Positions 20,969-32,152 of a DNA stretch of 64,000 bases are shown in pieces (the stretch's first letter is position 1; every line of letters begins with the position of its first letter). The position numbers and the translations under genes were made by a program. The notes beneath the pieces were generated by a model. The model ran no database searches, was not told the DNA's origin, and was given only the letters and a program-made list of their open reading frames with translations. The DNA is from Lycium barbarum (lineage: Eukaryota; Streptophyta; Magnoliopsida; Solanales; Solanaceae): the NCBI RefSeq assembly GCF_019175385.1, contig NC_083339.1, positions 114,685,601 to 114,749,600 on the forward strand, in the 5' to 3' direction.

Positions 20969-21700
20969 ATATTTAATTTTAGAGAGGGTTCCTACTTGTG
21001 AGTGAACTTGGGAGCGTTTATTTTCTAACCTTCTGTAAATTTTTCTTCTTTTTATGATTCTCGCAATTTTCTTGAAATAATTGATTGGTGTAGTAAGAAA
21101 TCAATAGTACTCTAATTAGTAAACAAATTCACTCATGAAGCGTGTTTGTTATAGTAATTATATGGTACGTATTTTTTTCTCACTCCAACATCTATTCACT
21201 TTTCACTTTCTAATTATACGATTAGTATTCAAATATACACTCTACCACCTTAGGTGGTTTTAGTTTGAACAAAAAGAAAATATAAAATAAAGTAACCGAT
21301 TGAGAGATGTAAAATGAGTCAAATGACTACTTAATTTATGGATTTCAGTAATTTCCTTTTGAGATTCAGCTCATTAATATCGGAAGGTTAGACAGTAGTT
21401 TACAACATATTTTCATTTTTTCAATTTTGAAATTAGATATAAACAGTTTCAATCCTTTGTTCTAATTGGTTTTGATACATCTAAAACAATAATTCAAAAT
21501 CATTGCAACAAGTTAATAAAGGAAGAAAAGTGATAACTAAGAGATTGAAGGCTTTTTGAATCAATAGTATGAAATCATTAAAACATACATTTAGTTCATG
21601 GACAAATCCTATTAATCCCTTCATAATACTAATATAACAAGAACTAATGAAATTGTCATAAACTAAACTGTCAAAGCTTAACACTCAGGACATTCAATCC
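20969..21700. other. intergenic DNA
   Basis: AT-rich. No convincing gene or repeat is seen. The last part is probably 3' UTR of the small minus-strand gene that follows. Confidence 0.5.
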
Positions 21701-21711
21701 CTTCAATGCCT

Positions 21712-22482
21712 CTACTTCCCTAAATTTTCTTTTAAATTCACTTCTCTTCTTTTCCATTGCAAGAACTCTTCATGAACCTTCTTATCAAATTCATTATCCT
21801 TACTTTTCCTGCATCAATAGAAAATCACCATAAGAAAATATTAGATAAATGATGGTAGAAATAAAGCTACAGATCCTCTATTTCATTTTATATGGCGATG
21901 TTCAACGGATACGAAATCAAAGAGAGAAAGAATAGACTTTTAGCATGTGCCAAAAGTACCCTTAGAACTTACATTCTTAAACATATATATCATGACATTT
22001 TTATGACTATAAGAACATGTCCTTAACGATAAAATCAGATATTTAAAGTTACAGAGTTTTCAAACAGCGACATCCTTTTTGTTACATACAGAAAAGAAAA
22101 GAGTGACATATAAAACAAAATAGGGAGGACGGTAAATCTCACGGAAAATGGAGAAGAAAGAAAGATTTTTGGTACGTAGAAAAAGTATCCATAGAACTTT
22201 TGATTGTCATAAAAAAATAAATGGGGAAGAAAAAATATCTTCCATGTTTCTTCTTAAATATAAAATAGAGATTAGTGATTACCTATCACGATTTAAAGAT
22301 TTCTCATTAATCGCCATATTCACCTCACCATTTTTTTTAGGTTCAATAGGAGGAGGAGGATTTGGCAAAGACGGATCACGTTCATTAACTGATTGTTCAG
22401 ACCTTCGTTTCTCAATGAAAGCTTGTTCTTTAGCATCCAACTTTGCTAACTCTCTAAAAGTGTATTCTTTTTTACTAGCCAT
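21712..22482 (-). CDS. unrecognised 98-residue charged protein, two exons
   Basis: Exon 1 is 22482-22283 and exon 2 is 21808-21712, joined across a 474-bp intron with GT (22282) and AG (21809) borders. The spliced frame is 297 nt, divisible by three, and ends in TAG. The protein starts MASKKEYTFRELAKLDAKEQ, has a Pro/Asn patch (PSLPNPPPPIEPKKNG, about residues 38-53), then a Lys/Glu-rich helix (KKVHEEFLQWKRREVNLK). It is hydrophilic with no signal peptide or membrane span, so probably cytosolic or nuclear. A TATA box lies upstream. The family is not recognised. The exon-2 join is my prediction; without it exon 1 alone would read 67 codons to a stop. Confidence 0.6.
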
Positions 22483-22544
22483 GCCTTAGTATTGATTTTC
22501 ACTTTTGGGGAGAATAAATCAATTTTGATGATGTGTTACAATTT

Positions 22545-22560
22545 GTGGTGTATATATATA
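22545..22560 (-). promoter_or_regulatory. TATA box of the small two-exon gene
   Basis: The minus strand reads TCTATATATATACACC about 65-75 bases upstream of the ATG at 22482, a normal TATA position for a leader of roughly 35-45 bases. Confidence 0.55.
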
Positions 22561-22572
22561 GAGAAATATTTT

Positions 22573-22605
22573 TGTGTGTGTGTGTGGGGGGGGGGGGGGG
22601 GGGGG
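22573..22605 (+). repeat. (TG)n followed by a poly-G run
   Basis: Short TGTGTG repeats pass straight into about 19 consecutive G. It is one of three long G runs in the window (also about 16208-16226 and 63981-64000). Confidence 0.95.
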
Positions 22606-22609
22606 TCTT

Positions 22610-23045
22610 TGGATGGTGCGTGGGGTACAAGAGGAATTTGTAGTTGAATTTTTCTTTTTGTTTGTATATGGAGATTGTATAATATGGTGAGTGGTTATTG
22701 AAGATACATCAACCAATTAATTGATGAAGTTAATTTGATTAGCTTAACAAATTTGTAATTTACTAGAATTGTGAATAATTTGAACAAGGGACAAGTAACA
22801 ATTTGCTAAAAGAAGCCTATAATATAACATGCATAGTAGTGTCCCTTTCTCTACTGAACGAGTCTCATTCTTTTTTTACTTACAAAGAAACATCGAGAAA
22901 CGAAAAAAGAAAAAAAAATCACATATTTGTTAAGCTTCAACTTTTCCTTAAAAATCTATCAAAGAAAAATAGCCAAACCTAAAAGTGGCGTATAATAGTT
23001 ACACTTTTGAAAAGGCTGAATGTGTAAAGGTTCCCGTGAAAGAGG
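22610..23045. other. intergenic DNA upstream of the small gene
   Basis: AT-rich, with no recognised element. Would contain the upstream promoter of the minus-strand gene. Confidence 0.5.
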
Positions 23046-24193
23046 TGTTACACCTCGGAAATTTCATATCGTTGTCTTGTAAATAGACTAACGGGAACTG
23101 ATGGTGTACACGATGTCCCTACAAGTAAGAAGGGATACTTAATAATTCTAATTATGATTCCAAAGACATTTGAGGCGAGAGAAGAAAGTTTGTTGAAGGA
23201 AGTAAAGTATAAGTCGTGCCTGGAAAGGCTTTTGCAAGTAACGAGTTGAGGATTATTTAGTAATGTCTCGGGAAGAAGTTATTGGGCTCCTTAGATGGTT
23301 AGTGAAGTATTAAACAAGTGTTAATAAGGTTCCATAAGTATTGGAGATCAAACGAATCAACGAGAGCAATTTCGGTAAGAGGGTGAGTTATACGACCAAT
23401 TATACGGTCCGTATAACGGTCCGTACAACAGTCACAGTGAAGGGTCATCACTGGAAGTATTATACGGTCACTTATACGGACCGTATAAGTGTCCGTATAA
23501 TCCATTACGGGCAGCTTCTAAATTTTTATAAATATAAGACCCAAGTCCTTATTTCTCATTTTCCACCTTCTCCACACTTCATGAGACCTCTAGAATATTC
23601 CATACCCCTTATTAACATAAATTCAAGAGAGATCCAAGATTTATCATCAAGAACCAAGAGAATAAAGTGTAGAGAAGATCACTAGGGTTTGTGGAAGTCA
23701 AGGTTCCCTTTGGAATTGAAGTTGGAGGTTTTCTCAAGTGGAGTATCTTCATTCAAAGGTCATTCCTATATAATCAAAGGTGAGTTTTACAACTATCTCA
23801 TGTTATTAAAAGTATTGAGTGGTTGAGAGACTTGGATTAGAGAAGAAAGTAGAATATGAGCTCAAAATACGGAAGTAATGGTATTTTGGGTAGTAAGTTC
23901 ATTTGAGTCGTGATTCTTAGTATGAGATGAGTATAATATCGTTATGAATGATGCTAGTGACGTTGAGGAAGTATTATGTGAAGAACGAATATGGTGTTGT
24001 ATTGTACTCATAGTTATGGATGGTTTGAAAGTGAATTTGAGAAGTGAACAATATTTAACTTGGGAAATCTATTGATTATGATATTACGAGTATCGCTATT
24101 GATGTTTGGGAGTTGTTAGAGTATATGGAGAAAGTTGTTGAAACAAAGGAAACGCTGCCCAATTTTCGTTAGCTCTTAGTCGCCTTAGCTTAG
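23046..24193 (+). repeat. gypsy LTR, left half (split by the Athila insertion)
   Basis: It starts TGTTACACCTCGG, the family LTR start. The sequence runs in parallel with the LTRs at 4610 and 58706, then stops at CTTAG (24189-24193) where the Athila element begins. It resumes at 37745. It holds a cluster of TATACGGTCCGTATA-like palindromes (about 23389-23505). Confidence 0.75.
24189..24193. repeat. 5-bp target-site duplication, left (CTTAG)
   Basis: CTTAG immediately precedes the Athila LTR and is repeated at 37745-37749 directly after the other LTR. Confidence 0.92.
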
Positions 24194-25600
24194 TGATACG
24201 CTCAAATTACACCTATTAATGGTATAACGCGGACGTTGTCAAATATAGTAACCCAACAAGGTTGGGGTCGAATCCCACAGGGAATATGGTGTGAAAAGGT
24301 TACTAAAAGTCGTAGATGCTAAGTTCTAGGTCTAATGTCTTAATCCGATGATTTTGGTAAAAGTTAATTTTTTTTTCTATAACTAATTGCTAAACTATTG
24401 CTTTGATGGAAATTTATGGTAAAAGAAACTAAGGTTGTGTCCCCGCTAGATAGGATGTATGATCATGGGTATTGATCTTGATATACTTATAATGGACCAT
24501 TATATGAATGCACTTAATCTCTATGTGAATCTCTACTATTTCCCAATAAATAAAGATTATGTCTTTCTATGATTTTCCCAAATATAAGAAAGTGACCATG
24601 AAGAACGATTAATCATGCCAAGTAAATTCATCTTATTCCTAAGTGAATTTATTAAACAAAGTTTAAAGCTTTGAGTCCTTGTTAGTTATTCTTACCAACC
24701 CTAATTATTTTCCCAAATAAATTAAGGTTTATGGCTTTAATCAATGTTTGCAACCATTAATTATGAGTGAAGAATGAAGAATAATTAAACCCTAATAATC
24801 CATTATGTGTATATCATTCACAAAACACCCATCATTGGGTTCACAACCCTAGTAAGGGAATTTAGCTACTCATGACACAGAACAAGAGATAAGAAATTGA
24901 AGAATTCATAATTGCTTACTTTGGAATGAAAGATGAATTGATAATACTTGAATTGATGTTTGAAATCTTCAAAAACTAGAGAGTATTTGATATTCTAAGT
25001 CAAGAGAGAAAAATATAATAACTGATCACTATTAAAACCCTACAATGACTATTTATGAGTTTTGGAAATATAAAAGTTACAGATTTGCTCTTTGGTCCCG
25101 TCATTACGAAATACGGTCCATAAATCACTTTACGGACCGTAAAGTGGTTTACGCCCAAGTCATCTTCTCAGTTGTGTGCAACTTCACCCTTCTGAAATAC
25201 GGACCGTAAAGTGGTTTACGTTCCGTAAACTGCCTGGTCGTATTTCAACATCCAACACTTCGACTTTCTGCCAGATGCTCAACTGGTTAAATACGTGATG
25301 GAATACGGACCGTAAACTGAAATACGGTCCGTAAACTGAGCTCGTAAATCACCATCTTCTGAACATTCCTTTCTGGTTCTGTTATCCTTTAACACGACCA
25401 TGGAATACTGCCCGTATTGTAGAATACGGACCGTAAACTGCATTTACGACCTGGTTCTGCACTTCAACTGTTGTCATGTCAAATTTGTTCCTTCACCTGA
25501 AAAACACTAAAAAACACGTAAAACCACATAGACTTGCTTAAAAACAAGTAAAACTTATAGCCAAAAAACATCGATTGTGGCGTAAAATCACGCCACATCA
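24194..25600 (-). repeat. 3' LTR of the Athila-type element
   Basis: 1,407 bp. On the plus strand it starts TGATACGCTC and ends CGCCACATCA. It includes the plant-LTR block GGTCGAATCCCACAGGG (about 24268) and a palindrome cluster of ACGGACCGTAAA type (about 25100-25440). In the first 130 bases it differs from the partner LTR at about five positions. Confidence 0.93.
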
Positions 25601-25614
25601 ACACCCCCAACTTA
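25601..25614 (-). promoter_or_regulatory. polypurine tract of the Athila-type element
   Basis: The minus strand reads AAGTTGGGGGTGT right against the 3' LTR start, the expected plus-strand priming site. Related TTGGGGG blocks occur further inside (about 26393 and 27058). Confidence 0.65.
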
Positions 25615-27215
25615 AAGTATTTGCTTGTCCTCAAGCAGGCCATACCACACAACGACTCAATCTAACACTTAGATATCACAGAACAACAATGTCTACATCG
25701 GTTTTGACTCGGAACTTCTGGCATGCATGTTTTCCTTCAACTGACCACCCCAACTGTCTATTGTAAAGCAATATACACAACTTAAGAACGTTATGACTAA
25801 CCATGAAACTTCAATACATGACATTACATTATCGAACATATTATGATGCACACAAACGCTACTTTCGACGGTCACTTTATTTTGTTCAATTCTTATCCTT
25901 ATGCCCTCACATAGACCAAAGAATGTCCCAACACACATATATACGACAAGAATGGGACGAAGATGAAAGAGAAGAGAAAAACACTCAACACTCACAAAGA
26001 ATTCATAACTACACATGCAAATATCAAAGGCTTGCCCTTATTTTCTATGTTCTCGTCCTAGGCTCGTTCGGTTGTGTTCACATTAGGACTTGTTTCGGCT
26101 TGTAATATAGGCTTAGGGATGGGTAGGATACCTTTTGGGTATTAGTGACTCACCCTCATTGACACTACAACATCTCTTTACCTTGATTCACCTCTTTTCT
26201 TTCCAACCCCTTTATTTTCTTTCACGTTTTCGACCTCGATGTGGTTTTATTCCTATCAAACTAGCAATTCTTTTTGTGTTTCCATTTATTTTATTTTTTT
26301 TTATATTAGTATCAACTACCACATCGACTTTCTACTATCAAATTCCACCACCCCCAACCTTTGTTCTCAACATCTACTTCACATTTAATTTACCCCCAAC
26401 TTAGGCGCTTCGCCTCGTCTATCTAGTAGCATCAAGGAGGAAACGGGTGTGAAGATGGATAAATTTCACAACGGGTGAGGTTTCATTCGGCTAGCCAAGA
26501 AAAAAGTCAAAAAGGCTCAAAAAGGGAAACTAGTGATATTTTCAGCTTTTGGTGAGGCTTATTTAGGCAAAGTGACTTCTTAACACAAAGAAAGCCTAAG
26601 ATCATTTCACAACCAAACTAACTTTCGGATTTCAAACAAGACCAACCAGTCAAGTTCTAGATTATACATGCGTAGATAAAATTAAACTAACAACTCACAC
26701 ACACATCGACATAAGGACAATCATTTTTACACTTGTGACCTCCTAAGTAGTCATTCATCACATGCAATACCCCAATAATCACAATGTCATATAAAGAATC
26801 AATCATGTCAAACAATAACTGTTCTAAGTATGCATTTTTCAAAATTTTTGAGGGGTCCAAAATTTTCAACAAACAACACATGACATCAGTTACAAAGTAA
26901 CACCAAATAAGTCAAAATTATTCTACTCAACCTAAGCAACATCCTAAACATGCCAGTTTCAACAAAATAAAACCCCCCTCAGGAAAAGAACTCTAGCAAA
27001 GAAAAGTCGAGGGGGTTCCTAAACACATATTTACACTACCCTACTATCAATTAGTCCCACCCCCAACTAAAGAATCAAGCACTGTCTTAGTGCTTCAATT
27101 ATAAGAACGAGGGAATAAAAATTGTACCTTGATGCTGTAAGCATCTCATAGCTGGCCCGCCGCATCCGGCGGTTTACTTGAGGACTCTCCTGGTTGGCGC
27201 TGCGGCTCAACTAAT
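25615..27215. other. non-coding 3' region of the Athila-type element
   Basis: No credible ORF. The region aligns in order with 39480-40720 of the truncated relative (shared GGCTTAGGGA-GGGTAGG and ACCCCCAACTTAGG blocks). It appears to be a conserved, non-coding part of the lineage. Confidence 0.6.
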
Positions 27216-27217
27216 GA

Positions 27218-29344
27218 CTAAAAGATCGCCTGCTGCAGTTCCTTCTTTTCAGTCTTCTTTAATCTCATGGCTAACTCCTCCGGGTCCTCAGATGACTCAC
27301 GAACCCTCTTTCCAGTACCGCGAACAGAGGGTTCGGCATCCTCCGTCTCCTCCTCAGAATCAAGCAAATTCAGCACCTTAAACGTAGTAGGAAAAATGGC
27401 ACGTGGTGCTGGTGCGGCTACCATCCCGTGCACCTTGAGTGCTTCAAGCTGCTTTTTCAACTTTTCCAACTCACTCCTCAAAGAACTAGACTCCCCACCG
27501 AGTGTGGTCTGCTCTCGAGTCAATAATCTCGCCTCAAAGCTGTCTAGTTTAGCCTGATACACCTCGTGCTTTTTCTCAAAATCCGCACGGATCTCTGTGG
27601 TCGCCTCAGTAACCAGCTGCTGCACTATTCTCACCACTTTCGGCCTGAATTGTTGCAAGATTTTGTCTACTTGCCTTTCGGTCCGCACCGCTTTGACTGC
27701 AATCTGGCTGTAGTTAGCAGGGCTGAAGTGCAGCAAACCCAGCTCTGGATCAGCAGGCTCGGCTGTCGCAGCGGCAGTGGCAGTGGCAGACCCCGAAGGA
27801 AGGCCCTGTGTGGCCGGAGGTGGTGGTGGAGGTCGTGCCTCAGAAATACCCAGTGTGGCTGCAGCAGCCTGTGTATCGACAGTATCTGGAACATCTGTCG
27901 TTGGAGCCTCGGTCCCAGTAGTAGCAACACCAAACTCGGACCCTACTGGATCAGTCCCATAAGCACGGCTCGGACTCAACTCTAACTGAGTGTCGTCATC
28001 ATCACCGGACTGATCTGCCTCCCGGTCCTTTTTGCTTATCATATCATTTTTCCTCCAATCCCCTACATGCGCAGCTGTGATGGTACCATCCCAATCTGGA
28101 AGCTGAAATATCCTTGCCCGTCGACACAATTCCGTGATAAGACACGGAAATACCATGTTCTGGTTGGGCTTGTGTGCCCGCACATGCAGCTCCTCAGCTA
28201 TTAACTCTCCAATATCCATCGGGTACCTTGACATGAAAGAGGAAATAGTTACTGCCTGACTGGTGGAAAGGGTATTATCTGCCTGGGTTGGCGTGATCCT
28301 GTACCGCAACAACGTCCACCAGAATTTAGCCTCTGTGGACAAACAACTTTTAGTGATCTTTAATTTCCCATCATTAGTCCATTTTTGCTCATGTAGCTCA
28401 GATGTGATAAGTCCCGCAGTCCATTCCCTGGCGGATTTCTTGTCCTTCCTGTCTCGTTTGTCTAGGAACAGGCTCAGATCAGTAGGAGCCACAAAATCAT
28501 AACCAAACAGGACCCTGTTGATGGCTTTGGAGGAAATATCAACCAGGGAGTTCCAGACCGTCACATTTTCCAGCATGGGAATCTGATGCCACACAAGACT
28601 CGGTTTCTTCATCGACATCAGGACGGCCCTATATGATGCATAGAACTCCCGCACAATATGCGGAGCATACTCTCCCGGCTCATGAGTGAACGCATCTAAC
28701 TTGTACCCTTTGATGGTATCATCCAGCTGTGGATGAGCTGAAATACCATCGAAAATCAGCCGCCGTTCTTCAAATATTTTCCGCGGCGGCTGTCCACCAG
28801 TTTCGGTCCCGGCCATCCATTGGTCATACAATTTCTTTGACCCTTTTACGGAGAACCGCAGCTTTTCTTCCTCTAGCCGTTTGGTCCGGACGGCCAGTTT
28901 TCGACCCTTAAGCGGCGTACCATCATCCGGATCATTATCATCACTAGGCCCCGCTGAGTCACTCTCCGGATCCGTTTGGGTGGCAGCCCCCCTGCTGGAT
29001 GCTTCCGCGTCAGAATCCCCCTCTTGAGACTGGGAGGCTTCCGACGCGGACTTGGACGGAGTCATAGTTGAGGGCTGTGATGATGTTACCGCTGTGGCTT
29101 GCGTGGGGGCCCCCCTAACCTTGGGTGGCGGTATAACCTCGGCGTACTCGGATCCTGATTGTTCCCCTTCCGAATTGGAAGGTTCATCGATCAACCTTGA
29201 ATCCGAGCGCGCTTTCTTTCTTTTGCCCGTGCTTTGGGCCCCCGCTTTCTTTGTGTTCCTTTTTTGACCCATTCCTGCAAAAGACAACAGCATCTTAGTT
29301 ACCATGGAACATCCAACCAAGGACAAGACAATTTGACTGGGCAC
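27218..29344 (-). CDS. 708-codon ORF in the env position, with a plant-transposon-protein-like domain
   Basis: The ORF is uninterrupted, in contrast to gag-pol. Starts at 29344 (hydrophobic first 24 residues) or, more likely, at MGQKRNTKKAG (29272), followed by a basic KRKKAR patch that could act as a nuclear signal. An acidic, Ser-rich disordered stretch follows (about residues 50-150). A folded region of about 190-440 (FEERRLIFDGI, EFYASYRAVLMSM, KFWWTLLRYRITPT, FPCLITELCRRARI) resembles the Pfam 'putative plant transposon protein' (Transposase_32) domain. The C-terminal third is Ala/Pro-rich, then coiled-coil-like (ERQVDKILQQFRP, LRSELEKLKKQLEAL). There is no C-terminal membrane anchor, so it does not look like an envelope glycoprotein. 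Role unknown. Confidence 0.75.
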   Translation of the reverse strand: MPSQIVLSLVGCSMVTKMLLSFAGMGQKRNTKKAGAQSTGKRKKARSDSRLIDEPSNSEGEQSGSEYAEVIPPPKVRGAPTQATAVTSSQPSTMTPSKSASEASQSQEGDSDAEASSRGAATQTDPESDSAGPSDDNDPDDGTPLKGRKLAVRTKRLEEEKLRFSVKGSKKLYDQWMAGTETGGQPPRKIFEERRLIFDGISAHPQLDDTIKGYKLDAFTHEPGEYAPHIVREFYASYRAVLMSMKKPSLVWHQIPMLENVTVWNSLVDISSKAINRVLFGYDFVAPTDLSLFLDKRDRKDKKSAREWTAGLITSELHEQKWTNDGKLKITKSCLSTEAKFWWTLLRYRITPTQADNTLSTSQAVTISSFMSRYPMDIGELIAEELHVRAHKPNQNMVFPCLITELCRRARIFQLPDWDGTITAAHVGDWRKNDMISKKDREADQSGDDDDTQLELSPSRAYGTDPVGSEFGVATTGTEAPTTDVPDTVDTQAAAATLGISEARPPPPPPATQGLPSGSATATAAATAEPADPELGLLHFSPANYSQIAVKAVRTERQVDKILQQFRPKVVRIVQQLVTEATTEIRADFEKKHEVYQAKLDSFEARLLTREQTTLGGESSSLRSELEKLKKQLEALKVHGMVAAPAPRAIFPTTFKVLNLLDSEEETEDAEPSVRGTGKRVRESSEDPEELAMRLKKTEKKELQQAIF

Positions 29345-29374
29345 AAAATCTATGTTCTGTCTGTGGTCGTAAAC

Positions 29375-30515
29375 TTAAAAGACGGACCGTAAACTGATTT
29401 ACGGTTCGTAAAGTACGATCGTAAACTGAGCATTTTTATTGGATAACATTCTGTCCCTTCATGTAATCATAAATACGGACCGTAAACTGAAATACGGTCC
29501 GTAAACTGCTCATTCCTTTTGGATAACAATATGTCCACTCGTACATGCTTAAATACGGACCGTAAATTGAAATACGGTCCGTAAAGTGTAGTCGTATTTC
29601 GCACCACAGACAGAGACATATTTTGATTTCAAAATTTCATTTCACATCTCGGTTTCACATTGTGTTCGGGGATTAGGTTACTCAGACTTCACCCATTTTC
29701 TACCAATTTTGCATAATTCCCCCAAGAGTCAAGTTATTGGTGGGCAGACCAAAACTTCAAATATTGAAATTTAAAGTATGGAATGCCCTCCAACCTATTT
29801 GGGTTTTATTAAAAGAAATTGAACACCTCTATCCCCTCACAAGATCATTAACCAAGATAATTAAGCACTTAATTACACAAACCCAGCCTAAACAATCACT
29901 TACCACCAAGTTCAAATTCACAGATGTAAAAGAAAATGGGGAGTGTCAATTATACCTTTCAAAGATGAACCACAGAGCACTATAAGCACAGATTCTGAGA
30001 GAGCACAACTTGAATCACATACAATTTTAAACCTAGGGAAGAGGGGATACAAACTTTTGGTGAGATGGGTTTGTTGGTGGATGGGAGTTATGTATTTATG
30101 GTGGTTAGGAAGATGGGAGATGATGGGTGATGGTGGGGATCATGGGAATGAGGGGGATGATCGTTTCAGTTGAAGGGAACTTAATGGAGGGAAGTTTAAT
30201 GGGTGACGGTTTTCTGCCCTTTACTAAAAACGCTGTTGTGGTTTTAAATCGTGCCTCTTTAATTATTTTTTTTAATTCTAAATACGGTCCGTAAACTAGT
30301 TTACGACCCGTATTTAGAGAGGTTGATGAGGGCAGAACACTGCAATGTCTCATGTTAGTTTGCGATCAGGTTTACGGACCGTATTGTGAATTACGGTCCG
30401 TCCTCCATGGTAGTAAACTAGCATGTTACATTACAGTGCTCACTGTTTGGTAACATTGTTAAATACGCCCTGGTTTACGAGCCGTATTGTGAAATACGGT
30501 CCATAAACTTCAGGC
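29375..30515. repeat. two clusters of TACGGTCCGTA-type palindromes around the extra ORF
   Basis: Clusters at about 29378-29600 and 30280-30505 contain paired AATACGGACCGTAAACTG / AATACGGTCCGTAAACTG blocks like those in the LTRs. The DNA between is non-coding. They lie between the end of integrase and the start of the extra ORF (minus-strand sense), where a second promoter or splice acceptor would be needed. Confidence 0.85.
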
Positions 30516-30659
30516 GTATTTTGCAATGTTGCAAAACAGTGTCTTACAACTAAACTTACCTGCTTTTTGGCAGAATTTTTCTGTGATATATTCCTGCACC
30601 AAAACAACCATTACCCTCTATGTAAGAAAAAAAAACAAAGAGAAATAAACATTACACTT

Positions 30660-30704
30660 GGGTTGCCTCCCAAGAAGCGCTTGATTTAACGTCGCGGCAC
30701 GACG
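30660..30704 (-). promoter_or_regulatory. conserved pol/extra-ORF junction motif
   Basis: Right after the integrase stop the minus strand carries CGTCGTGCCGCGACG (a hairpin) followed by TTAAATCAAGCGCTT and GGGAGGCAACCCA. The same string occurs at 40965-41008. A similar block is known between pol and env in Athila/Calypso-like elements. Its role is not established. Confidence 0.7.
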
Positions 30705-30715
30705 GTGGTGACCAA

Positions 30716-32152
30716 TCACTCCTTATCTTGGTATACCAGATCATTGTTCGTTCCGAGGTGTTTCAACTTGTAGCGATCAACAATCCTATCCTCCGAAATC
30801 ATTCCGTGATAGTGCTTCAATCTCTGCCCATTCACCTTAAATGTCCGAGTACCATCTCCGGACTTCAATTCAACCGCTCCATGGTGTGAAGCATCTACCA
30901 CCTCAAACGGACCAGACCACCTGGAATTAAGCTTACCTGGTAGCAACTTTAGCCGAGAGTTAAACAGCAATACAGAGTCACCCTTGTAGAACTCTCGCTT
31001 CAGAATCTTCTTGTCATGGTATTGCTTCATCCTTTCTTTATAAAGTGTTGCACTCTCATATGCCTGGTACCGAAACTCATCCATCTCATTTAGTTGGAAT
31101 AACCTGAGCTTGGTCGCCTCCTCCCAATCCATATTCAATTTCTTCGGCGCCCACATAGCTTTATGCTCAAGTTCAACCGGCAAGTGACAAGCTTTCCCGA
31201 ATACAAACTTGAAGGGTGAGGTCCCAATCGGAGTCTTGAAAGCAGTTCGGTATGCCCATAGAGCATCATCGAGCTTGCGGGCCCAATCAGTTTTATTTGC
31301 ATTCACCGTTTTCGCTAGAATACTCTTGATCTCCCTATTAGACACTTCAACCTGTCCACTTGTCTGAGGGTGATAAGGCGTTGCCACCCTATGCTTCACA
31401 CCATATTTCTCCATCAGTCCCATGAAATCTCTATTACAAAAGTGGGATCCACCATCGCTGATTATCGCCCTCGGAGTACCAAAACGGGTAAATATGTTCT
31501 TCTTAAGGAACCCCATAACACTCTTGGCCTTATTATTAGGCAAAGCCACCGCTTCTACCCATTTTGACACATAGTCCACAGCAACCAAGATGTATTTCAT
31601 GCCACCTGAACTCACAAAGGGTCCCATAAAGTCAATCCCCCAGACATCAAACACTTCTACCTCCATAACAAAATTCATAGGCATCTCTTGCCTTCTGCCG
31701 ATATTCCCTTGCCTTTGACATTGATCACAGGACCGCACCAATAAATTAGTATCATGAAAAATGGTCGGCCAGTAATAGCCGCACTCAAGTACCTTAGCTG
31801 CAGTCCAATTTCCGCTATGATGACCCCCAACAGGAGAGTCATGGCACGCCTTTAGAATCGCCATCACTTCACTTTCCGGGACACAACGCCGAATGATGTT
31901 TTCAGCGCATGTCGGGAACAAGTAAGGCTCATCCCAATAGTACTGCCGAATATCCTGAAAGAACTTCTTCTTTTGGTAGGCTTTGATCTCTTCTGGGATT
32001 ATACCTGTTACCAAATAATTGTCAATATCAGCATACCACGGTGCTACCTGCATTGACACCGCTAACACTCTTTCATCTGGAAAAGCATCAGTTATATCAA
32101 GCTCATCAGAGGGTCTCCCAGCTTCTTCAAGCCGAGAAAGATGGTCAGCCAC
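30716..32152 (-). pseudogene. Athila-type integrase
   Basis: The integrase part of the polyprotein (478 open codons) is itself intact. It has the HHCC finger ([12 protein letters not shown] ... CDQCQRQG), then the DDE core with Asp in [10 protein letters not shown], Asp in [10 protein letters not shown] and Glu in [10 protein letters not shown]. The C-terminal [17 protein letters not shown] and SRWSGPFEV blocks follow. It would insert the cDNA. It can only be made from the broken polyprotein: a TAG at 32153-32155 separates it from RNase H. Confidence 0.92.

Noticed and set aside
24265..24285. tRNA-like B box GGTCGAATCCC in the Athila LTRs (also at 36393)
   Set aside because: It is a standard block of Athila/Tat LTRs. 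No A box or cloverleaf can be drawn around it.
27178..29267. Plus-strand ORFs opposite the Athila 708-codon ORF
   Set aside because: They are antisense shadows of a long GC-richer minus-strand ORF and have no recognisable domains.
27218..29344. Calling the Athila extra ORF an envelope glycoprotein
   Set aside because: No convincing signal peptide plus C-terminal membrane anchor; the basic N-terminus and coiled coil suggest a nuclear or particle-associated protein.
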